From Xanthomonas sacchari (GTDB taxonomy: Bacteria; Pseudomonadota; Gammaproteobacteria; Xanthomonadales; Xanthomonadaceae), in NCBI RefSeq assembly GCF_024266585.1, contig NZ_CP100647.1:911001-975000 (forward strand): 64,000 nt of DNA, read 5' to 3'. The notes under the pieces are model-generated. The model made no database searches. It saw only the letters and a program-made list of their open reading frames with translations, and was not told where the DNA came from. Positions 56,185 through 64,000 of the stretch are shown in pieces. How positions within the stretch are numbered: the first letter of the stretch is position 1; every line of letters starts with the position of its first letter. The position numbers and the translations under genes were made by a program.

Positions 56185-56637
56185 TCAGTGCATGCAGACC
56201 ATCATCGGCATGGTGCCGCACATCATGGTCATCGGCATGCCGCAGCCCATCATGCGGTTCATCTGGTGATGCGCTATGCCGGCGAACTCAATTACGGTTG
56301 AGGCGCACAGGCGTCCCGCGCATCGGCCGGGATGGCGCGTGGCAGTCGCGAAGGCGGTTGGCCGGCCACGCTGCCGGCTGACTCGTGCCGCCGCCGTGTA
56401 CAGCTCGGCCTGCAGCACCACCGGCATGCGCGTCAGCAGCAGGTTGCGGACGATGCCGCCGCCAATGCCGCCGAGCCTGCCCAGCAGGGGCGCGTTGACC
56501 GGTCCCAGGCCGAATGCCAGCGCCTTGCCGGTGCCGTAGACCGCGAACAGCGCCAGGCCCATCGCGTCGAAGATCCGCAGCGGATCGCGCAGGCGCTCGA
56601 CCGTGTGCTGGCGGTCGAAGGCCGGCAGCCCGGCCAT
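56185..56637 (-). pseudogene. Remnant of a TRIC/YicG (UPF0126) channel gene with a Met/Cys-rich tail
   Basis: The open frame encodes 150 aa. Residues about 10-85 match the second half of a UPF0126/TRIC-type membrane protein (DPLRIFDAMGLALFAVYGTGKALA, GRLGGIGGGIVRNLLLTRMP, VVLQAELYTAAA). The first membrane repeat is missing and the rest of the second is replaced by unrelated sequence. It therefore looks like a broken gene lacking both ends; intact family members have about 205 residues. The last 25 codons read MNRMMGCGMPMTMMCGTMPM then MVCMH, strikingly rich in Met and Cys. It follows ndh by 6 bp and ends near the rpoH terminator. Confidence 0.6.
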
Positions 56638-56643
56638 GCAGTG

Positions 56644-57939
56644 TCACCCGTCCGCGGCTGGCGCCGGGTGCTCCTCCGTGGCGGGCGCGTCGCCGAGGAT
56701 GATCCGCGCGGCGCGCTGATAGCTCCAGTACGCCCAGGCCCAGTTGAGCAGCACCACCACACGGTTGCGGAAGCCGATCAGGAAGAACACGTGCGCGGCC
56801 AGCCAGAACCACCAGGCCAGCACGCCGGAGAGCTGCAGCCGGCCCAGGTGCACGATCGCGGCCATGCGCCCGATGGTGGCCAGGTTGCCGTAGTCGGCAT
56901 AGCGGAACGGCACGCTGGCGCTGTCGCCGCGCAGCCGCCGGCGCAGGGTCTCGGCGACATGCCGGCCCATCTGCTTGGCGGCCGGTGCCACGCCGGGGAC
57001 CGGGCGGCCGTCGGCCTGCTGCACCGCGGCCAGATCGCCGGCGACGAACAGCTCCGGATGGCCGGGCACGCTCAGGTCCGGCTGTACCTGCACGCGGCCG
57101 CTGCGGTCCAGCGGCGTCTGCAGCGTCTTCGCCAACGGCGAGGCGGCGACGCCGGCGGCCCAGACGACGGTGCGTGCCGGCACGAAGGTGCTGCCGAGGC
57201 GGTAGCCGCTGGCGTCGATGTCGGCGACCGGCACCCCGGTCAGCACTTCCACGCCGAGCTTTTCCAACTGCTGCTGCGCCTTGGCCGAGAGGCGTTCGGG
57301 GAACGAGGACAGCACCCGCGGGCCGGCCTCGATCAGCCGCACCCGCGCCTCGGCCGGGTCGATGCGGCGGAACTCGTGCTTGAGCGTGTGCCGGGCGATC
57401 TCGGCCAGGGTGCCGGCCAGTTCGACGCCGGTGGGGCCGCCGCCGACGATGGCGAAGCTGAGCCAGGCCGCGCGTGCGGCCGGATCGGTTTCGGCTTCGG
57501 CGCGCTCGAACGCCAGCAGCAGGTGCCGGCGCAACTGCAAGGCATCGTCCAGGGTCTTCAGCCCCGGCGCGTGCGCGGCCCAGTCGTCGTGGCCGAAATA
57601 CGCGTGGGTGGCGCCGGTGGCGATCAGCAGGTAGTCGTAGTCCAGGACGTGGCCGTCGGCCAGGCGTACCTGCCGGGCCTGCTTGTCGACGTGGACGACT
57701 TCGCCCAGGCGCACCTCGACGTTGTCCTGGCGGCGCAGGATCTGCCGCAGCGGCGCGGCGATGTCCGGCGCCGACAAGCCCGCGGTGGCGACCTGGTACA
57801 GCAGCGGCTGGAACAGGTGATGGTTGCGGCGGTCGATCAGGGTGATGCGCAACGGCGTCTTGGCCAGGGCGCGGGTGGCCCACAAGCCGGCGAAGCCGCC
57901 GCCGACCACGATCAGGTGCGGCACGCGCGTGTTGTCCAT
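56644..57939 (-). CDS. ndh: Type II NADH:quinone dehydrogenase
   Basis: Non-proton-pumping respiratory NADH dehydrogenase, FAD-binding, peripheral on the inner membrane, 431 aa. The first dinucleotide fold starts VPHLIVVGGGFAGLWATRAL, the second (NADH) is FAIVGGGPTGVELAGTLAEI, and the FAD motif VPGHPELFVAGDLAAV follows. The C-terminal third has a hydrophobic stretch (LQLSGVLAWWFWLAAHVFFL) that should anchor it to the membrane. It is divergent from the VanW-like gene across 197 bp. Confidence 0.93.
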   Translation of the reverse strand: MDNTRVPHLIVVGGGFAGLWATRALAKTPLRITLIDRRNHHLFQPLLYQVATAGLSAPDIAAPLRQILRRQDNVEVRLGEVVHVDKQARQVRLADGHVLDYDYLLIATGATHAYFGHDDWAAHAPGLKTLDDALQLRRHLLLAFERAEAETDPAARAAWLSFAIVGGGPTGVELAGTLAEIARHTLKHEFRRIDPAEARVRLIEAGPRVLSSFPERLSAKAQQQLEKLGVEVLTGVPVADIDASGYRLGSTFVPARTVVWAAGVAASPLAKTLQTPLDRSGRVQVQPDLSVPGHPELFVAGDLAAVQQADGRPVPGVAPAAKQMGRHVAETLRRRLRGDSASVPFRYADYGNLATIGRMAAIVHLGRLQLSGVLAWWFWLAAHVFFLIGFRNRVVVLLNWAWAYWSYQRAARIILGDAPATEEHPAPAADG

Positions 57940-58136
57940 GCAGGACTCCAGAGGGGGAGGGGAGAGGAGGCGTCCGGTATCGGCGTGGCGGCGGTCGCGT
58001 CGCGGTCGCGCGGCGCACCGATTCGCCGGAACGCGCGCTGCCAGCGAGGCGCTGCGCGATCGTCGAGGGCCGGACCTGCATGTCCGTATAGTAGCGCGAT
58101 GCCAAGCGCGGACAGCGACACGGAGGACGCACCGTC

Positions 58137-59870
58137 ATGCCAGCGACAGTGAAGCCGCGCGCGTCGGCGTCGCCGCAGGCGCCGCTGCCGTCGCGTTGGC
58201 GCAGCCTGCTGTTCTGGGCCAAGACCCGCGCGCTGCAGTTGCGCCGCGCGCTGCGCGATCTGCGCGATGGACCACGCCGGCATCGCCGCGATGGCGGCCT
58301 GGCGATCGTCGATGGCGCGTGCGCCGAATCAGTCACCGCGCTGTGGCCCGCCAGCGAGGAGACCGCGCCACAGTTGGTGGCCGGCAAGATCCACAACCTG
58401 CGCCTGGCCGCGCGTGCGCTGCACGGCGTGGAGGTGCCGGCCGGGGCGACCTTCGGTTTCTGGCGCCAGCTCGGCCGCGCCACCCGTCGCCGCGGTTTCG
58501 TCGTCGGCCGCGAACTGCGCGAAGGCTGCCTGGTGCCGTCGATCGGCGGCGGCCTGTGCCAGTTGTCCAATGCGATCTACGACGCGGCGCTGCGGCAGGG
58601 CCTGGAGATCGTCGAGCGGCATCGCCACAGCCAGGTGATTCCCGGCTCGCTGGCCGAACGCGACCGCGACGCGGTGGTGTTCTGGAACTACGTGGACCTG
58701 CGCCTGCGCGCGGCTGCGCCGTGGCGGCTGGAGGTGTGGCTGGACGGCGAGGCGCTGCACGTGCGCATCCGCGGCGGCAGCGCGGTGCCGGCAGCGTTGC
58801 CGTTGCCGCCGCCGCAGCGACGCACGGCGCCGGCCGGCGTCGACACCGCCAACGACTGCACCCGCTGCGGCCGCAGCGCCTGCCATCGCCATGTGCCGGC
58901 GGTGCCCGACGGCCTGCACCGCACCTGGCTGGTCGACGAGGACTGGCCGGAGTTCGCCGAGGACCGCCGGCGCCGGCAGCAGTCCGGCGATCGCGTGCTG
59001 GCGCTGCCGCGCACCAGCGTCGCGGCCTTGCATGCGGCGCTGATGCGGCGCTGGTGGCTGTGGCGCGGCATGCCGCTGCCGCAGGCGCGCCAGCGCGCGC
59101 AGCGCATCCGCCTGCAGGCGCTGCGCCGCCGGCTGGGTGCGCGCGACGTCGACCTGGTGGTGCCGCAGAGCCTGTTGCCGGAGCTGTGGCTGGCGGGCGA
59201 ACTGCAGGGCCGGCATTGGGACGTGTGCATGACCGCCTTGCCGATGCACCTGCTGCAGGCGCGCCTGGACGTGGCCGCGCAGCGGCATCCGCACAGTCCC
59301 ACCCTGCGCGATTTCCGTGCCGATCCGGTGCTGGTCGAGGCCGAGCGCGCGGCGCTGGCGCAGGCGCGGCACTGGATCACGCCGCACCGCGAACTGCTGG
59401 CACTGGCCGGCGGTCGCGGTCTCGCCCTGGAATGGCAACGGCCGGCGCTCCCGGCGGTCGCGGCGGAGCCTGCGGCCGCCACCACGGATACCGTGCCGCG
59501 GGTGCTGTTGGCCGCCTCGGCGCTGGCGCGCAAGGGCGCCTACGAACTGCGCGAGGCACTGCGCGGCCTGCCGGTGCTGTTGCTGCTGCCGCCCGGCGCG
59601 CAGGAAACGCCGGACTTCTGGAGCGGTGTCGAGGTGCAGCGGGTCGCCTCGATGGCGGAAGGCGTGCGCGCGGCCACGCTGGTGCTGCTGCCGGCCTGGA
59701 TCGAACAGCAGCCGCGCGGGCTGTTGTTGGCCCTGGCGTGGGGCAAGCCGGTGATCGCCACCGCCGCCTGCGGCCTGGCCGCGGACGCTGGCGCGTGGCG
59801 CTGTGTGGAGGCCGGCGACAGCGCCACGCTGCGCGCACAGTTGGTCGACGCATTGGGCCTGGCGGGTTGA
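58137..59870 (+). CDS. VanW-domain protein fused to a glycosyltransferase-like domain
   Basis: 577 aa, no signal peptide. Residues about 60-215 form a VanW domain (LHGVEVPAGATFGFWRQLGR, EGCLVPSIGGGLCQLSNAIY, VVFWNYVDLRLRA). A Cys cluster follows (NDCTRCGRSACHRH, near residue 240), a possible metal site. The C-terminal half (about 295-575) resembles a GT-B glycosyltransferase, with VLLAASALARKGAYELREAL and a nucleotide-sugar-type end (PRGLLLALAWGKPVIATAAC). VanW is named from glycopeptide-resistance clusters but its biochemical role is unknown. The fusion suggests a role in cell-envelope glycan handling, which is inference. Confidence 0.75.
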   Translation: MPATVKPRASASPQAPLPSRWRSLLFWAKTRALQLRRALRDLRDGPRRHRRDGGLAIVDGACAESVTALWPASEETAPQLVAGKIHNLRLAARALHGVEVPAGATFGFWRQLGRATRRRGFVVGRELREGCLVPSIGGGLCQLSNAIYDAALRQGLEIVERHRHSQVIPGSLAERDRDAVVFWNYVDLRLRAAAPWRLEVWLDGEALHVRIRGGSAVPAALPLPPPQRRTAPAGVDTANDCTRCGRSACHRHVPAVPDGLHRTWLVDEDWPEFAEDRRRRQQSGDRVLALPRTSVAALHAALMRRWWLWRGMPLPQARQRAQRIRLQALRRRLGARDVDLVVPQSLLPELWLAGELQGRHWDVCMTALPMHLLQARLDVAAQRHPHSPTLRDFRADPVLVEAERAALAQARHWITPHRELLALAGGRGLALEWQRPALPAVAAEPAAATTDTVPRVLLAASALARKGAYELREALRGLPVLLLLPPGAQETPDFWSGVEVQRVASMAEGVRAATLVLLPAWIEQQPRGLLLALAWGKPVIATAACGLAADAGAWRCVEAGDSATLRAQLVDALGLAG

Positions 59871-60008
59871 GCGAAACCCGAGGGCATTGCGGTCGCCTGC
59901 AGGACCAGCCTCTGCTTCGCCACGTCGCCGCGCTGTTCGTTCAAAGCGGCTTTCAGACAACCTTGAAGCAACCCCTGCGGCGGGCTGGCAATCCACGCCA
60001 TTAGCTCC

Positions 60009-60072
60009 TAGGAGCGGCTTCAGCCGCGACGCGGCGTTACTGGGAAAGCCTGTCGCGGCTGAAGCCGCTCCT
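60009..60072. repeat. REP-type palindrome, copy 3
   Basis: TAGGAGCGGCTTCAGCCGCG and TGTCGCGGCTGAAGCCGCTC face each other across about 20 bp. It lies in the 343-bp gap between the VanW-like gene and priA (59871-60213), in which I see no gene. Confidence 0.85.
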
Positions 60073-60213
60073 GCGGCATCGGATCGCGCGGCATCGGAGC
60101 GCGTAGTGGATTGTGGCGACCTGCGGCTCGATCCGTGCGCGGCAGGCACATCACGTGCTCGGCGACGCGTGCCGGTGCTCTAGCAGTTGTCTTGCCGGTG
60201 ATGCGCCGCCGCC

Positions 60214-62403
60214 TCAGTAAAGATCCTGCGGATCCACATCCAGCGACCAGCGCACCCGCCGCGCCTGCGGCAGTGCGTGGATCGCCGGCACCGCCGCGTC
60301 CAGCAACGCATGCAACGCGCGCCGGGTGCTGGCCGACAGCAGCAACTGGGTGCGCTGGAAGCCGGCGCGGCGCGGCATCGGCGCCGGCATCGGGCCGAAG
60401 CGCTGCACCTCGTCCTGCGCCGGCAGCAGCGCGCGCACCGCGGCCAGGAACGTGTTGGCGTGCTCGACCTGCTTGGCCTCGGCGCGCAGCAGCGCCAGGT
60501 GCGCGAACGGCGGGAAGCCGGCGGCCTCGCGCTGCTCCAGTTCCGCCGCGGCGAAGGCGTGGTAGCCGCCGTGGACCAGGGTCTGCAGCAGCGGATGCCC
60601 GGGGTGGTGGGTCTGCAGCCAGACCTCGCCCGGACGCGCGGCGCGGCCGGCGCGCCCGGCGACCTGGATCAACTGCTGCGCCAGCTTCTCGCTGGCGCGG
60701 AAATCGGCCGAGAACAGGCCTTCGTCGATGCCCACCACCACCACCCGGCTCAACTGCGGCAGGTCGTGGCCCTTGGCCAGGATCTGCGTGCCGACCAGGA
60801 TGCCGGGCGCGCTGCCGAGCGTGGCCAGTTGGGTTTCCAGCGCATCGCGGCGCTGGGTGGTGCCGCGGTCGATGCGCAGCACCGGGACGTCCGGGAACGC
60901 CTGCACCAGGCGTTCCTCCAAGCGTTCGGTGCCGATGCCCTGCGGCTGCAGCGCCAGGCTGCCGCAATCCGGGCAGGCCAGCGGCGCCGGCTGCCGCGCG
61001 CCGCAGTGGTGGCATTGCAGGCGCCGGCCGCCGGCATGCACGGTCATCGGCGTGGCGTGCAGCGGGGTGCTGCAGCGCTGGCATGGCGCGGTCCAGCCGC
61101 AGTCGTGGCACAACAGCACCGGCGCGTAGCCGCGGCGGTTCTTGAATACGAGGACCTGGCCGCCTTCGGCCAGCGCAGTACCGATCCCGGCCAGCACCTC
61201 GGGCGACAGCCCGTCCTGCAGCGGGCGCTTGCGCACGTCGAGTACGCGCACCGTCGGCGGTTTGGCGTCGCCGGCGCGGCGGGTCAGGCGCAGGTGCGCG
61301 TAGCGGCCGCCGGCGGCGTTGTGCAGGCTCTCCAGCGAGGGCGTGGCGCTGCCCAGCAGCACCGGCACGTCCAGCGCCTTGCCGCGGACCAGGGCGAAAT
61401 CGCGGGCGTGGTAGCGGATGCCGTCCTGCTGCTTGTAGCTGCCGTCGTGTTCCTCGTCGACCACGATCAGTCCCGCCCGCGGCAGCGGCACGAACACCGC
61501 CGAGCGGGTGCCGACCACCACCTGCGCCTCGCCGCGCCAGGCCGCGGCCCAGACCCGCGCGCGTTCGTTGTCGTTGAGCCCGGAATGCAGCGCATGCACC
61601 GGCACGCCGAGCCGCGCGCGGAAGCGCGCCAGGGTCTGCGGGGTCAGGCCGATCTCCGGCACCAGCACCAGCGCCTGGCGGCCGCGCGCCAGGCACGCGG
61701 CGATCGCCTGCAGGTAGACCTCGGTCTTGCCGCTGCCGGTGACGCCGTCGAGCAGGAACGGGGCGAACCCGGCGGCGGCGACCACCGCGTCGATCGCGGC
61801 CTGCTGCTCGGCGTTGGGGATCGGTCCGGGCTGCGGCTGCGGCGCCGTGGCGCTGGCCGGCACTGCGATGCGCTCGGCGTGGCCACGCTTGGCCAGCGCG
61901 CGGGCGGCGCTGCGCCAGTCGTCCATCGCCTGGTCCAGCCGGTCCTCGTCCATGGCGCCGTCCGCCAGCAGCGCGGCGAAGCGGTGCGGGCGGGTGCCGG
62001 GCCGGGCGCGGTGGCTGGCGCCGGCCTCGGTCAGGCGCCAGGCCCAGGCGTGGGTGTCGGGCAGTGGTTCGCCGCGGCGCAATGGCACCGGCAGCGCCGT
62101 GGCCAGCACCTCGCCCAGCGGTGCGTGGCTGTAGCGCGCCAGCCAGCGCAGCGACTCGGCCAGTTCGCCGTGCAGCAGCGGCGCCGGGTCCAGCCAGGCC
62201 AGCGCCGCGCGCAGGCCGTCGGCGTCCTCGACCTGGCCGATCGCCGCCACCACGCCGCTCAGTTCGCGGTTGCCGAACGGCACTTGCACGCGGCGGCCGA
62301 CGTCGCCGTCGGCGACCGTGCCGCCGGGCGGCGGCAGGTAGTCGAACAGCTGCGGCAGCGGCACGGGCAGGGCGACGCGGAGCGTGGCGGCGGGCGAAGG
62401 CAT
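60214..62403 (-). CDS. priA: Primosomal protein N', replication-restart helicase PriA
   Basis: 3'-5' DNA helicase that reloads the replisome at collapsed forks, 729 aa. An N-terminal DNA-binding domain (about 1-190) precedes the helicase, with Walker A GVTGSGKTEVYLQA, VVDEEHDGSYKQQDG in motif II and LLGSATPSLESL in motif III. The zinc-binding insertion shows paired cysteines (CHDCGWTAPCQRC, LQCHHCG, LACPDCGS). Motif V/VI are also visible (ILVGTQILAKGHDLP, QVAGRAGRA). Stands alone; the upstream gap holds two inverted DnaA boxes. Confidence 0.95.
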   Translation of the reverse strand: MPSPAATLRVALPVPLPQLFDYLPPPGGTVADGDVGRRVQVPFGNRELSGVVAAIGQVEDADGLRAALAWLDPAPLLHGELAESLRWLARYSHAPLGEVLATALPVPLRRGEPLPDTHAWAWRLTEAGASHRARPGTRPHRFAALLADGAMDEDRLDQAMDDWRSAARALAKRGHAERIAVPASATAPQPQPGPIPNAEQQAAIDAVVAAAGFAPFLLDGVTGSGKTEVYLQAIAACLARGRQALVLVPEIGLTPQTLARFRARLGVPVHALHSGLNDNERARVWAAAWRGEAQVVVGTRSAVFVPLPRAGLIVVDEEHDGSYKQQDGIRYHARDFALVRGKALDVPVLLGSATPSLESLHNAAGGRYAHLRLTRRAGDAKPPTVRVLDVRKRPLQDGLSPEVLAGIGTALAEGGQVLVFKNRRGYAPVLLCHDCGWTAPCQRCSTPLHATPMTVHAGGRRLQCHHCGARQPAPLACPDCGSLALQPQGIGTERLEERLVQAFPDVPVLRIDRGTTQRRDALETQLATLGSAPGILVGTQILAKGHDLPQLSRVVVVGIDEGLFSADFRASEKLAQQLIQVAGRAGRAARPGEVWLQTHHPGHPLLQTLVHGGYHAFAAAELEQREAAGFPPFAHLALLRAEAKQVEHANTFLAAVRALLPAQDEVQRFGPMPAPMPRRAGFQRTQLLLSASTRRALHALLDAAVPAIHALPQARRVRWSLDVDPQDLY

Positions 62404-62518
62404 CCGCCTAGTCTAGCGGCCGCCGCAAGCCGGTCCGGGCTGCCGGGAGTTGCATGCGATTGCTGCCCGCAAAGTGATAAACCGGTCGTAAATAGCCGCC
62501 CCGCTTGGAGAATCGAAT

Positions 62519-62541
62519 TTATCCACATCTGCTGTGGATAA
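62519..62541. promoter_or_regulatory. Pair of perfect inverted DnaA boxes
   Basis: TTATCCACA and TGTGGATAA, each a perfect match to the strongest DnaA-box consensus, face each other across 5 bp. They lie 116 bp upstream of priA in an AT-richer 430-bp gap (62404-62833) without a gene. A TTGACA at 62690-62695 may belong to the promoter of the plus-strand gene downstream. Confidence 0.8.
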
Positions 62542-62833
62542 AGCTGTGCATGACGGGCATGCTCCACGCCGTGAAGACGGAATCACAAGCCTCTGCCACG
62601 AGTTGGACAAAAAAGCGCCAATCGCATTTATTCCTTTTAGAACAATCACTTGGCCGTGAAACACAGATGCAACATGGTTTCGCGGGGGCTTGACAAGACC
62701 TGTCTCCGGCCAATTCCTGGCGCTGTGCACAACCCGCCGTCGCGGCGGCCGCGGAAGAGCCGATCGGGGCGCTGCTGTCAAGCGCGCGATGTGGCGGCTG
62801 CCTCGCTATCATCGCGCCGATGATGGAGTTCCG

Positions 62834-64000
62834 ATGACCGCCACGTCCCCCTTCGACGGCGTGGCCGCACCGCCCGCCCTGGCCGCGTTCCTGCGCGGGA
62901 TCGAACGCCGTGCGGCGGTCCTGGCCGACCTGCAGAGCGGCCGCCCCGAGCGCGGCATGCCGGCCCTGGCGGCGGCGATGCGGGCGTTCCGCAGCCACGC
63001 CGCGGCACTGCCGATGGCCGACTGGCCGCTGCGCTTCTGGAAACTGCTCGGCGCGGTACCGACCCTGCGCCAGGCCGATGCCGCCGACGGCGCATGGCCG
63101 GCGCCGCTGGCGCATCTGCGCACCCTGCAGCCGGCCGACCGCCTGGCGCTGCTGCTGCGCATCGTCGCCGGGCTGGACGAGCCGCTCGCCGCGCAGGTGC
63201 TGCAGCTGTCCACCGAGGACTACCAGCAGGCGCTGGCGCGGGCCTGCCCGCGCGACGCCGGCGGGCATCCGGACGCGGCGGGCTGGCGGGCGTTGGCCGA
63301 TGCGGCGCAACAGTGCCTGCGCGACCTGCCGCCGGCGCGGCTGCAGGCGCTGGCGCAGTTGCGCGATGCGGCGGTTGCCGGCGGCCCCGCCGCGGCCGCT
63401 GCGCCGACGGCCCCGGCAACATCCGCAACGGCCGACGCCGCCGCGCGCCCGCGCCGGCGCGGCGCGCGGGCGGCCCTGCGCACGCGCCTGGCCGGGGCGG
63501 TGATCGCGGTCGTGGTCCTGGCCCTGGTCGGGACCCTGTGGTGGGACCGTCTGCCGTGGCGCCGCTCCCACGCCGCCGCGGCCGGCGGCAACGATGCGAG
63601 CCTGGCGCTGGGCGACACCGGCCCGGTGCAGGTGGAAGTGCTGCCGCCGGAATCGGACACCGCCAGCGCGCCGCCGCTGCCGGCCGAACCGCCGGCGCCG
63701 CTGCCGGAGCCGGCGATCTACGACCTGGATTTCTACGCGTGGTATGCGGCCGGCGCGCCGCCGCCGCGGATCGAGCGCAGCGCCCCCAGCGCCGCCGACC
63801 TGGCCGAGGCCGCCGCAGCGCCGCCGGCCGCCGCCGCGGTTCCGGCGGCCGCGCCCGCGGCGGCGAGCACGCCGCCGGCGCTGACCCCGGCGCAACTGCG
63901 CGCGCGCCAGGCGGCCTGGGACGCACTGCCGGCGGCGGCGCAGGCGCGCCTGCGCCAGGTCGCCACGGCCTTCGCCGGCCTGCCGATCGAGCAGCAGCAC
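62834..64000 (+). CDS. Single-pass membrane protein with DUF3106-like region (3' truncated by window edge)
   Basis: Frame open from the ATG at 62834 (GGAG five bases upstream) to the last base, at least 389 codons. The N-terminal part (about 1-175) is helical and cytoplasmic (MTATSPFDGVAAPPALAAFL, AFRSHAAALPMADWPLRFWK). One membrane helix follows (LAGAVIAVVVLALVGTLWW, about residues 220-240), then a Pro/Ala/Glu-rich periplasmic part with YDLDFYAWYAAG. The last segment (LTPAQLRARQAAWDALPAAA) resembles the start of a DUF3106 repeat. A five-codon frame ATGATGGAGTTCCGATGA ends on its start codon, hinting at translational coupling. Function unknown. Confidence 0.7.
   Translation, partial: MTATSPFDGVAAPPALAAFLRGIERRAAVLADLQSGRPERGMPALAAAMRAFRSHAAALPMADWPLRFWKLLGAVPTLRQADAADGAWPAPLAHLRTLQPADRLALLLRIVAGLDEPLAAQVLQLSTEDYQQALARACPRDAGGHPDAAGWRALADAAQQCLRDLPPARLQALAQLRDAAVAGGPAAAAAPTAPATSATADAAARPRRRGARAALRTRLAGAVIAVVVLALVGTLWWDRLPWRRSHAAAAGGNDASLALGDTGPVQVEVLPPESDTASAPPLPAEPPAPLPEPAIYDLDFYAWYAAGAPPPRIERSAPSAADLAEAAAAPPAAAAVPAAAPAAASTPPALTPAQLRARQAAWDALPAAAQARLRQVATAFAGLPIEQQH

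Overview
The window is a very GC-rich (about 70%) bacterial chromosome segment, best read as Xanthomonas (Xanthomonadaceae). The evidence is the gene set and order rho / trxA / rhlB / ftsE-ftsX / ung / rpoH / priA, the monomeric isocitrate dehydrogenase next to aceK, a TonB-dependent receptor coupled to a glycosidase, a type I-C CRISPR-Cas locus, and the GGGAATC-type heptad repeats and TAGGAGCGGCTTCAGCCGCGAC palindromes that I associate with this genus. The species is not determined.

Layout. 1-14.4 kb: the 3' part of hmgA, two unrecognised small proteins, an MdtABC/MuxABC-type RND efflux operon (minus strand), a secreted M20 amidohydrolase, queF, a LysM protein and a lipoprotein. 14.8-26.9 kb: a locus for alpha-linked N-acetylgalactosamine. 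A minus-strand operon agaS-agaK-agaZ-agaR-nagA/agaA is divergent from a GH31 glycosidase of the alpha-N-acetylgalactosaminidase type, followed by a TonB-dependent receptor. The shared 321-bp control region is AT-rich and full of CTTTCGTTT-type DeoR-family operator motifs. In the model, the receptor imports glycans, the GH31 enzyme releases GalNAc, and AgaK, AgaA, AgaS and AgaZ take it towards tagatose bisphosphate. 27.1-39.6 kb: a complete type I-C CRISPR-Cas locus on the minus strand (cas3, cas5c, cas8c with internal cas11c, cas7, cas4, cas1, cas2, leader, and an array of 66 repeats including two decayed distal ones).

The most notable find lies in the 381 bp between cas3 and cas5c. A 58-codon membrane-protein gene is followed by a decayed CRISPR repeat that keeps the 12 bases CGTGGATTGAAA. 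Its adjoining pseudo-spacer matches 16 of 18 bases of a site just upstream of that small gene, with one mismatch at the tolerated position 6, and a second decayed repeat follows. This is the layout of a CreTA/CreR-type element, in which a crRNA-like RNA guides Cascade to repress a toxin gene and/or the cas operon.

40-49 kb: monomeric icd, a small gene divergent from a LysR regulator, aceK, a TonB-C-domain protein, a COG4705 membrane protein, rho and trxA. 49.9-56.1 kb: rhlB, ftsE, ftsX, a double-receiver response regulator, ung and rpoH. 56.2-64 kb: a TRIC/YicG gene remnant with a Met/Cys-rich tail, type II NADH dehydrogenase, a VanW-glycosyltransferase-like fusion, priA (with a pair of inverted DnaA boxes upstream) and the 5' part of a membrane protein that looks like the DUF3106 family. 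I saw no rRNA, tRNA, insertion sequence or prophage gene.
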